Positions 44,006 to 52,326 of a DNA stretch of 64,000 bases are shown here, piece by piece. The stretch lies in assembly GCA_900542165.1 (NCBI GenBank), contig UQMM01000008.1, forward strand, positions 1 to 64,000. The letters are read 5' to 3'. This DNA is from an uncultured Collinsella sp. (GTDB lineage Bacteria > Actinomycetota > Coriobacteriia > Coriobacteriales > Coriobacteriaceae). The notes under the pieces were generated by a model. The model was given only the letters and a program-made list of their open reading frames with translations. It ran no database searches and was not told where the DNA came from. A program made the translations under genes and the position numbers. The stretch's first letter is position 1, and each line of letters begins with the position of its first letter.

Positions 44006-45810
44006 AGCTCAACAAAACTACCGTCGGCGACAACAGCGAAAACGGAGCGCACAACATGGTCAGGCTCATTATCGATAACTGCGAAGTCGTGGTGCCCGAG
44101 CACACCACGATCCTGGATGCGGCCAAGTCCGTCGGCATCCAGATTCCCACCCTGTGCTATCTGCGCGATCTGAACGAGATCGGCGGCTGCCGCGTGTGCG
44201 TGGTCGAGGTCGAGGGCTGCGATCAGCTGGTCGCCGCCTGCAACAACTACGTGCTCGACGGCATGGTGGTGCACACCAACAGCCCCAAGGCCCGCGAGGC
44301 TCGCCGCACCAACGTGCAGCTGCTGCTGTCCCAGCACGATTCGCAGTGCACGAGCTGCGTGCGCAGCGGCAACTGCAACCTACAGACCATCGCCAACGAC
44401 CTGGGTATTTTTTATCTGCCGTATCAAAGGCATTTGGCGGGCGAGGGCTGGGATTTCGATTTTCCCATCATCCGCGAAAACGACAAGTGCATTAAATGCA
44501 TGCGCTGTATCAAGGTGTGCGAGAGCGTGCAGGGGCTAGGGATTTGGGACCTGACCAACCGCGCCACGCATACCGCCGTGGGTACCCGCGGGCGCGCGCC
44601 GATCGGCAAGACCGAATGCGTCGCGTGCGGCCAGTGCATAACGCATTGCCCGACGGGCGCACTGCGCGAGCGCGACGATACCGAGACCGTGTTCGATGCT
44701 CTCGCCGATCCCGACAAGATCGTGCTGGTGCAGATTGCGCCGGCCGTGCGCAGCGCCTGGGGCGAGGAGCTCGGCATATCTCGCGAGGAGGCTACCGTTG
44801 AGCGCTTGGCTTGCGCGCTGCGCCGCGTTGGCTTTGAGTACGTGTTCGATACCGATTTCTCGGCCGACCTCACCATTATGGAAGAGGGCTCCGAGCTGCT
44901 CAAGCGCCTGGGCGAGGCCGCCAAGGGCGAGGGCGACAGCCGCAGCTGGCCCATGTTCACGAGCTGCTGCCCGGGCTGGGTACGCTTTGTGAAGGCGCGT
45001 TACCCCGAGTTTGTCGACAGCCTGTCCACGTCCAAGTCGCCGCAGCAGATGTTCGGCGCCATCGCCAAGACCTACTACGCCAAGGTGCTGGGCGTGGAGC
45101 CCGAGCGCCTGTTTGTGGTGTCCGTGATGCCGTGCACGGCCAAGAAGGCCGAGTGCGCGCTGCCGAGCATGGTGGGCGAGGGCGGCACGCCCGATGTGGA
45201 CGTTGCGCTGACGGTGCGCGAGATGGTGCGCATGGTCCGCGCGAGCCACGTGAGCGTGGATACGCTAGTTGAGGAGCCGCTCGATACGCCGCTGGGCTTT
45301 GGCACGGGTGCGGGTGTGATCTTTGGCGCCACGGGCGGCGTGATGGAGGCCGCCGTGCGCTCGGCCTATTACCTGGTGACGGGCAAGAACCCCGACGCCG
45401 ACTTCTTTACCGATGTGCGCGGCCTGGACGGCTGGAAGGAGGCCGTGGCCGATATCGATGGCACCAAGGTGCGCGTCGCCGTGGCACACGGGCTGGGCAA
45501 CGCTGCCCGTCTGCTCGACGCGATTCGCGACGGCCGCGTGAGCTATGACTTCGTTGAGGTTATGGCGTGCCCGGGCGGCTGCGTCGGTGGCGGCGGTCAG
45601 CCCATCCACGACGGCTGCGAGCTGGCAGCCGAGCGTGGCCAGGTGCTCTGGGGCCTGGATGCCGCTGCGGACATTCGTTTCTCGCACGAGAATCCCGATG
45701 TCCAGGCGTGCTACCGCGAGTTCTTGGGCGAGCCGCTCTCGTCGCTGGCTGAGGATCTGCTGCATACCGACCATCACGCATGGACGATGCCTAACGAGGG
45801 GACGTGCTAG
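43999..45810 (+). CDS. hydA: [FeFe]-hydrogenase catalytic subunit
   Basis: A 603-residue [FeFe]-hydrogenase. In order: N-terminal [2Fe-2S] domain (CYLRDLNEIGGCRVC, with a later Cys), a His-Cys [4Fe-4S] site (HDSQCTSCVRSGNCNL), two ferredoxin-type [4Fe-4S] sites (CIKCMRCIKVC and CVACGQCITHCPTGA), and the H-cluster domain with TSCCPGWVRF, MPCTAKKAE and CPGGCVGGGGQP. These bind the H-cluster and identify the active site. It makes or uses H2 in the cytosol. The ATG is within the upstream gene's end and GGGAGG lies 6-7 bases before it. Maturation genes hydE, hydF and hydG are not in the window. Confidence 0.96.
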   Translation: MVELNKTTVGDNSENGAHNMVRLIIDNCEVVVPEHTTILDAAKSVGIQIPTLCYLRDLNEIGGCRVCVVEVEGCDQLVAACNNYVLDGMVVHTNSPKAREARRTNVQLLLSQHDSQCTSCVRSGNCNLQTIANDLGIFYLPYQRHLAGEGWDFDFPIIRENDKCIKCMRCIKVCESVQGLGIWDLTNRATHTAVGTRGRAPIGKTECVACGQCITHCPTGALRERDDTETVFDALADPDKIVLVQIAPAVRSAWGEELGISREEATVERLACALRRVGFEYVFDTDFSADLTIMEEGSELLKRLGEAAKGEGDSRSWPMFTSCCPGWVRFVKARYPEFVDSLSTSKSPQQMFGAIAKTYYAKVLGVEPERLFVVSVMPCTAKKAECALPSMVGEGGTPDVDVALTVREMVRMVRASHVSVDTLVEEPLDTPLGFGTGAGVIFGATGGVMEAAVRSAYYLVTGKNPDADFFTDVRGLDGWKEAVADIDGTKVRVAVAHGLGNAARLLDAIRDGRVSYDFVEVMACPGGCVGGGGQPIHDGCELAAERGQVLWGLDAAADIRFSHENPDVQACYREFLGEPLSSLAEDLLHTDHHAWTMPNEGTC

Positions 45811-45812
45811 CG

Positions 45813-46868
45813 ATGCGCGCGTTTGATTTTGAGCTGTCGCGCCGGGGGTTTGCCTCGGCGCTTGCCGCGGGTGCGCTGTCGCTTGCACTCGCGGGCTGTG
45901 GCGGCGGGGCTGCCGGTGCCGGGTCCGCCGCGGGCTCGGCTGCCACGGACGGCGCCGGTGCTGCTGCAGAGCCGGTCGAGGTGCGCGTCGCCTCGCTCAA
46001 GGGGCCGACCTCGATTGGTCTGGTGCAGTTTATGGACCGGGCAGCCGATGGCGAGACGGACAATGAGTTCGACTTTGCGATCAATACTGCCGCCGATGAG
46101 ATTGTGCCCAAGGTCATTCAGGACGATATCGATATCGCCCTGGTGCCCGCCAACGTGGCGAGCGTACTCTACAACAAGACTGAGGGTGCGGTGCAGGTCA
46201 TCGACATCAACACGCTGGGCGTGCTGAACGTGGTGACGGGTAACGCGGACGTTACTTCGTTTGGCGATCTGGCGGGCCATACTGTCTATATGACGGGCAA
46301 GGGCACCACGCCGGAGTACGTCATGAACTACCTGTTGGAGCGCGCGGGCCTGACCGGCCAAGTGGCGCTTGAGTTTAAGAGCGAGCCCACCGAGGTGCTC
46401 TCGGTGCTGCTTGCCGATCCGTCTGCCGTGGGCGTGCTGCCCGAGCCGTTCAAGACCGCTGCCATCGCAAAGAGCGAAGGCAAGCTGTCGGCGCCGGTGA
46501 GTCTGACCGATGTGTGGGATGAGCTGGCGGGCGACACGGGCTCCCGTTTGCTGACGGGCGTGACCGTGGTGCGTCGGGCCTTTGCCGAGGAGCATCCCGA
46601 GGCCGTGGCGGAATTCCTGAGCTGCCATGCTGCGAGCGTTGAGGACGTGAACGCGGTGCCGGCGGACTGGGCTCAGGCCGTGGTCGATGCGGGTATCGTG
46701 GATAACGCCGCGATTGCCGAAAAGGCGATTCCCGGGTGCATGCTCGTGTGCCAGACGGGGAGGGATATGAAGGCGGCGCTCGGTGGGTACCTGCAGGTGC
46801 TGGCCGATGCGGACGCGAGCGCCGTGGGCGGCAAGCTCCCGGCTGACGATTTCTACTACATGGAGTAG
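45813..46868 (+). CDS. Substrate-binding lipoprotein of NitT/TauT type
   Basis: A 351-residue exported lipoprotein. RRGFASALAAGALSLALAGC gives a lipobox (LAGC) with twin Arg before the hydrophobic stretch, so Tat export is possible. The rest has the periplasmic-binding fold of NMT1/NitT-TauT proteins: GPTSIGLVQFM near residue 72, DDIDIALVPANVASVLYN near 110, AGHTVYMTGKGTTPEYVMNYLL near 155 and ADPSAVGVLPEPF near 205. Family members bind nitrate, taurine, thiamine precursors or other small molecules; the ligand here is unknown. It starts 2 bases after hydA and is followed by its transporter, so it belongs to the hydrogenase operon. Confidence 0.9.
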   Translation: MRAFDFELSRRGFASALAAGALSLALAGCGGGAAGAGSAAGSAATDGAGAAAEPVEVRVASLKGPTSIGLVQFMDRAADGETDNEFDFAINTAADEIVPKVIQDDIDIALVPANVASVLYNKTEGAVQVIDINTLGVLNVVTGNADVTSFGDLAGHTVYMTGKGTTPEYVMNYLLERAGLTGQVALEFKSEPTEVLSVLLADPSAVGVLPEPFKTAAIAKSEGKLSAPVSLTDVWDELAGDTGSRLLTGVTVVRRAFAEEHPEAVAEFLSCHAASVEDVNAVPADWAQAVVDAGIVDNAAIAEKAIPGCMLVCQTGRDMKAALGGYLQVLADADASAVGGKLPADDFYYME

Positions 46869-46871
46869 CCC

Positions 46872-48248
46872 GTGCGTGCGTTTGCTCGACAAATGGCAGA
46901 GCGTATGAAGGCGGTGGCGGCAGCAGGTGCCGTTGCCGCCTTTTGGCTTGCCGTGTGGGTGCTGGTGGCGGGTCTCGTGGCGCAGCCGTTGATTTTGCCG
47001 GGGCCGGGCGCTGTCGTGGTGGCGTTGCTACGACTGGTATGCGATGCCGGCACATGGGCGATTCTGGCAGGCTCGGGTGCGCGTATCTTGGGCGGGCTGG
47101 CGCTTGCCGCGGTGTGCGGCGTCGTGATGGCGGGAGCCTCGGTGCGGTCGCTGACGTTTGCCCGCTTGGTGGCGCCTGCGCTTTCGTTTGTTAAGGCGAC
47201 ACCGGTTGCCTGCGTGGTGGTCCTGCTGCTCATTTGGTTGGGGTCGGCGCGCGTGAGCATCGCCGCGGTCTTTTTGATGGCGCTGCCGGGCGTGTATTTT
47301 TCGCTGGTCGAGGGTTTGACGCAGGTTGATCAGTCGCTGGAGCAGATGTTTCATCTGCATGGCGTGCGGGGTTGGCGTCTGTTTTGCGCCCATACCTGGC
47401 GCGAGGTCCTGCCGTTTGTGCTTTCGTGCGCGCGTGCCGTGATCGGCATGAGCTGGAAGGCCGGCGTGGCGGCGGAGCTCATCGGCATGGCGACGGGCAC
47501 CGTGGGCGAGCGCATCTATCAGGCGAAGCTGCTCATCGAGACGGCTGACCTGCTGGCGTGGACCGTGCTGGTCGTGGCGGCATCGTGGGCATGCGAGCGC
47601 GTGCTGGTGTGGTTGCTGCGGGCTTCGGGGCCCGTGGCGTGGCGAACTGCCGTGCGGGCGCATGGGCATGGACTGCGCGGGCGTACAGGGGCTGCGAGCG
47701 ATGGTGCTGCAGCGGAGCTTGCGCTTGCCGTGGGCGATCGCGCGCCTTGGGCGCCGGCGCTCGACGGGCTGGTGCTTCATGTGCCCGCCGGTGGACGCAC
47801 CTGTGTGATGGGCGCTTCGGGCGTGGGCAAGTCGACGTTGCTTGCGCTGGCGGCGGGGGAGTGCGCACCGTGCTCCATGGTGTTTCAGGATGTGCGCCTG
47901 GTCGAGGACGCTTCTGCCTTGGATAATGTGCTGGTGTGCGCCGACGCGCGCGTGGATGCCTCGAGTGCCGCAGCCCTGTTGCGCCTGCTGGTACCGGGGA
48001 TCGATGTGCATGCACGCGTGGCTGAGCTCTCGGGTGGGCAGCGTCGTCGCGTCGAGATTGCCCGAGCCCTGCTGTGCCCGGGCGGCGCAGTGATTCTGGA
48101 CGAGCCCTTTACCGGTCTAGACATCGCTGCGCGCGACGCATGCGCCGAGGTCGTGCTCGACTTGCTCGACGGCCGCATGCTGTTGCTTGCCACGCACGAT
48201 GCCGCTGACGCTCGGGCCCTCGATATCTCGGATATCATCACGCTCTAA
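46872..48248 (+). CDS. Fused ABC transporter: permease plus ATP-binding domain
   Basis: A 458-residue fusion. Residues about 12-255 are a NitT/TauT-type permease (GAVAAFWLAVWVLVAGL helix, ILAGSGARILGG, EAA-like loop near AGVAAELIGMATGTVGERI). Residues about 280-458 are an ABC ATPase: VMGASGVGKSTLLAL (Walker A), MVFQDVRLVED (Q-loop), LSGGQRRRVEIARALL (signature), AVILDEPFTGLD (Walker B) and THD (switch). The ATPase is about 180 residues, shorter than the 240 usual for the family because the segment between Walker A and the Q-loop is reduced. GTG 46872 begins 3 bases after the lipoprotein stop, so permease and ATPase are certain to be made together. This is the last gene of the hydrogenase operon. 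Confidence 0.87.
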   Translation: MRAFARQMAERMKAVAAAGAVAAFWLAVWVLVAGLVAQPLILPGPGAVVVALLRLVCDAGTWAILAGSGARILGGLALAAVCGVVMAGASVRSLTFARLVAPALSFVKATPVACVVVLLLIWLGSARVSIAAVFLMALPGVYFSLVEGLTQVDQSLEQMFHLHGVRGWRLFCAHTWREVLPFVLSCARAVIGMSWKAGVAAELIGMATGTVGERIYQAKLLIETADLLAWTVLVVAASWACERVLVWLLRASGPVAWRTAVRAHGHGLRGRTGAASDGAAAELALAVGDRAPWAPALDGLVLHVPAGGRTCVMGASGVGKSTLLALAAGECAPCSMVFQDVRLVEDASALDNVLVCADARVDASSAAALLRLLVPGIDVHARVAELSGGQRRRVEIARALLCPGGAVILDEPFTGLDIAARDACAEVVLDLLDGRMLLLATHDAADARALDISDIITL

Positions 48249-48281
48249 AAGCCATTTCAGGCGCTAACTCAACAATAAAAT

Positions 48282-48310
48282 GATTCGTTTTCTTCTGTCT
48301 CCATGGGGTC
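48282..48310. repeat. Half copy of the GATCCGTTTTCCTCC palindrome
   Basis: GATTCGTTTTCTTCTGTC followed by TCCATGGGGTC resembles the left half of 41881-41942 with several changes. It lies after the transporter gene. Confidence 0.35.
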
Positions 48311-48332
48311 GGGTATGGTATTCTATCTACGG

Positions 48333-48361
48333 GGTAATACTTAGGATTACCAAGTAATACC
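48333..48361. promoter_or_regulatory. Inverted repeat, probable operator of the antitoxin gene
   Basis: GGTAATACTT (48333-48342) and AAGTAATACC (48352-48361) pair with one mismatch, spaced by 9 bases; the sequence between contains another GATTACC. Ribbon-helix-helix antitoxins usually bind such palindromes upstream of their own gene, 114 bases downstream here. Confidence 0.5.
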
Positions 48362-48474
48362 AACGCCGTAGAACAAACTCCAGATGCGGGCCAATCGGGT
48401 TGCCTTCACAGCCCGTCGCCCAGCCGCGTGGCCCGCATCCATCCGCACCACCGTCGTTTCAAGAAGGAAGCGCC

Positions 48475-48678
48475 ATGGCAGAACACATGACCCCGGTTGT
48501 CGCGAAGGTTTTGCCCGAGGAAAAGGCGGCCTTCGCGGCGGCAACCCAGCTCGTGGGCACCACACCGTCCAACGCCATCCGCATGTTCATCGCCGCTTTC
48601 AATCGCTGCGGCACCTTCCCGTTCGACATCTCGCCGAGTGGGGCTTTTGGCGCTGCGCCCGATTCTCATCAACAATGA
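48475..48678 (+). CDS. RelB/DinJ-family antitoxin-like protein, no toxin gene next to it
   Basis: A 67-residue protein. VAKVLPEEKAAFAAATQLVGTTPSNAIRMFIAAFNRCGTFPFDI has the ribbon-helix-helix layout of RelB/DinJ antitoxins (strand, helix, TxSxAIRMF, helix, FPF). AAGGAAG lies 6 bases before ATG 48475. No toxin of the YafQ/RelE type follows; the next gene is a protease on the same strand. It could be a solitary regulator or an antitoxin whose toxin was lost. It ends in TGA, unlike most genes here. Confidence 0.75.
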   Translation: MAEHMTPVVAKVLPEEKAAFAAATQLVGTTPSNAIRMFIAAFNRCGTFPFDISPSGAFGAAPDSHQQ

Positions 48679-48686
48679 CTGTCCCA

Positions 48687-48749
48687 AACTGCCGGCACTT
48701 GGGGACGTTCCTTTTCAGCCGGCAGTTAAGGAACGTCCCTAAGTGCCGG
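48687..48749. repeat. Palindrome with two mutually exclusive hairpins
   Basis: A 22-base arm at 48692-48713 pairs with 48728-48749 (21 of 22). The 10 bases 48687-48696 (AACTGCCGGC) also pair perfectly with 48718-48727 (GCCGGCAGTT), which lie in the loop of the first hairpin. The two foldings share the bases 48692-48696 and cannot form together. GGGGAC and GTCCC occur inside the arms, as in the REP-like elements. Confidence 0.75.
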
Positions 48750-48766
48750 GTTTTGAGGAGGTTGGC

Positions 48767-49687
48767 ATGCTCAATGCGATGGCGTGGGCGCTTGCCTGTT
48801 TTGGCGTTGTCGCTGCCGATATAGCCCTGAGCGTGGTTCTGTTTTCAGTTCTCGATGCCGTGTCGGTGCTGACGGGTTTCCCGATCGACAACCTCGATAT
48901 TCAATGGTTCCAGGCTGCCGCTCAGACGGCGTCATTTTTGATGGCGCTGCTGTGGTGGCGTTATCTGTGGCCCCGCTCCTTCATGGCACGCCGGCAAGGC
49001 GAGCGCCCGCTCGGTGGGGGAGCAAGCGCGGCATGGAAGCGCATTGCCTGCGTTGTCGTGATCGGCCTATCCATGCAGGTGGTCATTAGCTACCTATGCG
49101 ACGGCGTGCTGTCGCTGCTGCCCGAGGTCGCGGCAGACTATAGCGAGCTCGTCGAGGAAACGGGCATGGGCGATACCAGCCTTCTTGCCGTCCTGACCAC
49201 GGTGCTCGGCGCTCCGTTTTGCGAGGAACTGCTGGTGCGCGGCATCATCTTTGAGTTTTCGCTGCGTGCGTTTAATCCACAGTGCCGTTCGCTCTGGAAG
49301 CGCCGGCGCCGCGCGAACGCGCAAGACGGCGCCATGGTGCCCTGGGCGGCCCCAAGCACGTGGGGTATCGCCGCGGCAATCGTGCTGCAGGCGGCCATCT
49401 TTGGCTTTATGCATATGAACTGGGTGCAGGGCTGCTATGCGGGCGCTGCCGGCCTCATTTTTGGTTGGGTGTTCGTGACCACCGGAAAGCTCCGCTACAC
49501 GATCCTACTGCACTTTGCCTTTAATGCCGGGTCGTATCTCATGACGTTGCTCTGGTTTGTGAACACGCCGCTCGACGTGGTGGTCACGGTTGCCATCGCC
49601 GGCTTTGTGCTGGTAGAGGCGATGCGCTCGCTGCTCCGGTCGTGCATTCCTGCGCCACGCGAAGCTGATCGGCCTGATTATCAATGA
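48767..49687 (+). CDS. CPBP-family intramembrane metalloprotease
   Basis: A 306-residue membrane protein of the CAAX protease and bacteriocin-processing family. The catalytic motifs are present: FCEELLVRGIIFEF (EExxxR) near residue 155, FGFMHMNWVQG near 213 (FxxxH) and LLHFAFNAGSY near 252 (HxxxN). Helices fill most of the chain. In bacteria such proteins process or protect against peptide bacteriocins, but no such peptide gene is next to it. GAGGAGGTTGGC precedes ATG 48767. It ends in TGA. Confidence 0.88.
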   Translation: MLNAMAWALACFGVVAADIALSVVLFSVLDAVSVLTGFPIDNLDIQWFQAAAQTASFLMALLWWRYLWPRSFMARRQGERPLGGGASAAWKRIACVVVIGLSMQVVISYLCDGVLSLLPEVAADYSELVEETGMGDTSLLAVLTTVLGAPFCEELLVRGIIFEFSLRAFNPQCRSLWKRRRRANAQDGAMVPWAAPSTWGIAAAIVLQAAIFGFMHMNWVQGCYAGAAGLIFGWVFVTTGKLRYTILLHFAFNAGSYLMTLLWFVNTPLDVVVTVAIAGFVLVEAMRSLLRSCIPAPREADRPDYQ

Positions 49688-49689
49688 CT

Positions 49690-50682
49690 TTAACTAGACC
49701 GATGCGCCCTGAATACACCTGGCGTTTCGCCGAATGCTTCTTTGAATTTTGAGTAAAAGAATGACATGTTGGAGATGCCGACTTTTCGGGCTACATACTG
49801 CACGCTGCGCTCGGTGTTGTTGAGAAGATATGCCGCCTCTGTGAGCTGCTGGTTGAGCTTGATTTGCGAAAACGTTTTGCCGGTTTTTTGCTTGATCAAG
49901 CTGCTGAGATAGCTGGTGCTATAACCCGTATCGCTCGCAATGCTTTCGAGCGTGCAGTCGCCGTAGCTTCGCTCAATATGATTCAGAATCGACACGATGC
50001 GCTCGTCCGACATGATTGCCTGGTTATCAGTTGCAGAGCGTCGGTACAGTCCTCGAATGAGAACAAGGAATAGGCTGACGGCGAGGTGCCTCATGAGTTC
50101 ATTAGAGTAGGCATCTTTAAAGTGATATTCGATAAAGAGCATCTCGATGAGGCGTCGCGCATGTCGGGCGTATTCCTCTGGAAGAATGAGATATTTTCGG
50201 GCCTCGCGGTTTTTGGACACAAAATCAAATAGAAGATTCGTTAATGGTGACGCGCCGGGTAGCTGGTTCAGGAACAACGAATCGAACATTTCTTTTTTGA
50301 AGACGATCGAAATGACGATATCATGCTCGCCCTTAACGTATGGAACGCTTCTGACTACGCCGGTGTTGCAAATGAGCACGTCGCCCTTTTTAAGGAGTAG
50401 TCGCCGTCCGTTGACGATAAACGTGCAGACGCCGTCGTACACGTAGTTAAGCTCCATATCCCGATTGATATGAGGAGGAATGTCGGTAAAGCGCGACTCC
50501 TTGATAAGGCCCACGGGGTTTTCGTCGAGGGTTTCTTTCCAATCAAACAGATAGACTTCTTCGCCGCTAATGGTTGTGGTTTCCACCCTGTTATATCGCG
50601 GGCTGAGCTCTCCCGGATGCGTGCGATGCCACTCTTCGGTCTCGGTATGCGTATAGAGCAGCTGTTTGAGATTCGAATCCAT
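49690..50682 (-). CDS. AraC-family transcriptional regulator
   Basis: A 330-residue regulator. Residues about 40-150 form a cupin-like ligand domain (MELNYVYDGVCTFIVNGRRLLLKKGDVLICNTG), and residues about 230-328 carry two AraC-type helix-turn-helix units (LESIASDTGYSTSYLSSLIKQKTGKTFSQIKLNQQLTEAAYLL; VQYVARKVGISNMSFFYSKFKEAFGETP). It is divergent from the GH1 gene 154 bases away, so it probably controls the beta-glucoside genes. A TATAAT at 50732-50727 (minus strand) is its -10. Confidence 0.9.
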   Translation of the reverse strand: MDSNLKQLLYTHTETEEWHRTHPGELSPRYNRVETTTISGEEVYLFDWKETLDENPVGLIKESRFTDIPPHINRDMELNYVYDGVCTFIVNGRRLLLKKGDVLICNTGVVRSVPYVKGEHDIVISIVFKKEMFDSLFLNQLPGASPLTNLLFDFVSKNREARKYLILPEEYARHARRLIEMLFIEYHFKDAYSNELMRHLAVSLFLVLIRGLYRRSATDNQAIMSDERIVSILNHIERSYGDCTLESIASDTGYSTSYLSSLIKQKTGKTFSQIKLNQQLTEAAYLLNNTERSVQYVARKVGISNMSFFYSKFKEAFGETPGVFRAHRSS

Positions 50683-50726
50683 GGGGTGCTCCAGGGGTGA
50701 ACGGTAGAATCGATGCCTTAAACGGT

Positions 50727-50732
50727 ATTATA
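50727..50732 (-). promoter_or_regulatory. -10 box of the AraC regulator gene
   Basis: TATAAT read on the minus strand at 50732-50727 lies about 45 bases before the regulator's ATG, in an AT-rich divergent region that also serves the GH1 gene. Confidence 0.55.
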
Positions 50733-50836
50733 TCTAAAAAAAATGTTATAAACCCACGCTTTCTATGCGATATCTTATGCACCTTGTTCTTCCTAGTATT
50801 GGGTTATCCGCTGGAGCATCCGATCAAGGAGGGCAA

Positions 50837-52315
50837 ATGAGTAAGTTAAAACATGGGTTTGACTCCGACTTTTTATGGGGCGGAGCCATATCGTGCTCGC
50901 AGGCCGATGGCGCCTGGAATGAGGGCGGAAAGGGAAAGTCGACGCAGGATTGTCGATGGCTGGATGGTACCTGGACTCATGACCAGATTGAGGACAAGCA
51001 TCAAAACAACCCCTTCTGCCATGACGAGCTAATGAACGCTCTCGCAGATGACGGCGTTGAGTTCTACCCGTTTAGGCGTGGCAACGACTTCTATCATCAC
51101 TATCGTGAGGACATCGCGCTTTTTGCGGAGATGGGTCTCAAGCTGTTCCGCACCTCTATTTGCTGGAGCCGAATCTATCCTAACGGAGATGACCTTGAGC
51201 CTAACCGCGAAGGCATCGAGTGGTATCGAAGCATGCTGGGTGAGTGCAAAAAGCACGGCATTAAGACCTTCATCACCATGCTCCACTATGACATCCCGGT
51301 AAATCTTGTCACCACATATGGGGGATGGAAGAATCGCAAGACGATTGATTTCTTCGCCCGCTATGTCGAGACAATCGTTACGGAATTGGGCGATCTGGTC
51401 GATTTCTGGCTACCTTTTAACGAGTTCAATGCAGCGCGTTTTTCGCCTTGGGACGGGGTCTGTCTGGTCAAAGACGAAGAGGGGGAGAACTTCGATCGAG
51501 CCATCTTCCAGTGCCTGCACCACGAGTTCGTTGCCAATGCGCGCGCCGTCGAGATTGTCCATCGTCTTTCGCCCGATACTCCCGTTGGCGGCATGATCGC
51601 TCGATTCTGTACGTATCCCGCCACCTGCCGTCCCGAAGATAACATGCAGGCTATTCACGACGACCAGTATTCCAACTGGTTCTATACGGACGTGATGGCT
51701 CGTGGAAAATACCCCGCTTATATGAATCGCTATTTCGATGCGTGCGATATCGAGATTCAAATGGAGCCGGGCGATGAGGAGCTCATCGCTCGCAACACGG
51801 TCGACTTCCTGGCCTTCTCGTACTACTTTTCCCAGGTATCCACCTGCGATCAGGGATGGGAGAAGACTGCGGGTAATCTGGTCATGGCAAACAAGAACCC
51901 TTATCTCGAGACGAGTGAGTGGGGCTGGCAGCTCGATCCCATTGGTCTGAGGGTTACCCTTAACCAGATGTATGACCGCTATGGGCTGCCCCTGTATATC
52001 GCCGAGAACGGCCTCGGTACATCTGATGTAGTCGAGGAGGATGGCAGCATCCACGACGAGTATCGAATCGATTATTTGCGCCAGCACATAAAGTGCCTTA
52101 AGGAAGCAGTGATCGATGGCGTTGACGTGCGCGGATACATGATCTGGGGATTCATTGACCTTGTTGCCTGCGGTCCTCTTACGATGGACAAGCGCTACGG
52201 GCTTATCTATGTCGATCTGGATAATTGCGGCAACGGCACTGCGGAGCGCTCGCGTAAAGACTCTTTCTATTGGTATCAGAAATGTATCGCCACTAATGGC
52301 GAGGATCTTGGGTAG
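50837..52315 (+). CDS. GH1 6-phospho-beta-glucosidase
   Basis: A 492-residue glycoside hydrolase family 1 enzyme. Landmarks: FLWGGAISCSQADGAWNEGGKG near residue 12, the acid/base region PFNEFNAARFSP near 182 (NE pair), and the nucleophile region LYIAENGLGTSD near 393 (ENG). The pairing with a PTS IIBC shows the substrate is a 6-phosphorylated beta-glucoside. It splits it to glucose 6-phosphate and aglycone. AAGGAGGG lies 6 bases before ATG 50837. The AraC regulator is divergent and the PTS gene follows after 11 bases. Confidence 0.93.
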   Translation: MSKLKHGFDSDFLWGGAISCSQADGAWNEGGKGKSTQDCRWLDGTWTHDQIEDKHQNNPFCHDELMNALADDGVEFYPFRRGNDFYHHYREDIALFAEMGLKLFRTSICWSRIYPNGDDLEPNREGIEWYRSMLGECKKHGIKTFITMLHYDIPVNLVTTYGGWKNRKTIDFFARYVETIVTELGDLVDFWLPFNEFNAARFSPWDGVCLVKDEEGENFDRAIFQCLHHEFVANARAVEIVHRLSPDTPVGGMIARFCTYPATCRPEDNMQAIHDDQYSNWFYTDVMARGKYPAYMNRYFDACDIEIQMEPGDEELIARNTVDFLAFSYYFSQVSTCDQGWEKTAGNLVMANKNPYLETSEWGWQLDPIGLRVTLNQMYDRYGLPLYIAENGLGTSDVVEEDGSIHDEYRIDYLRQHIKCLKEAVIDGVDVRGYMIWGFIDLVACGPLTMDKRYGLIYVDLDNCGNGTAERSRKDSFYWYQKCIATNGEDLG

Positions 52316-52326
52316 GAGTGATTGTC

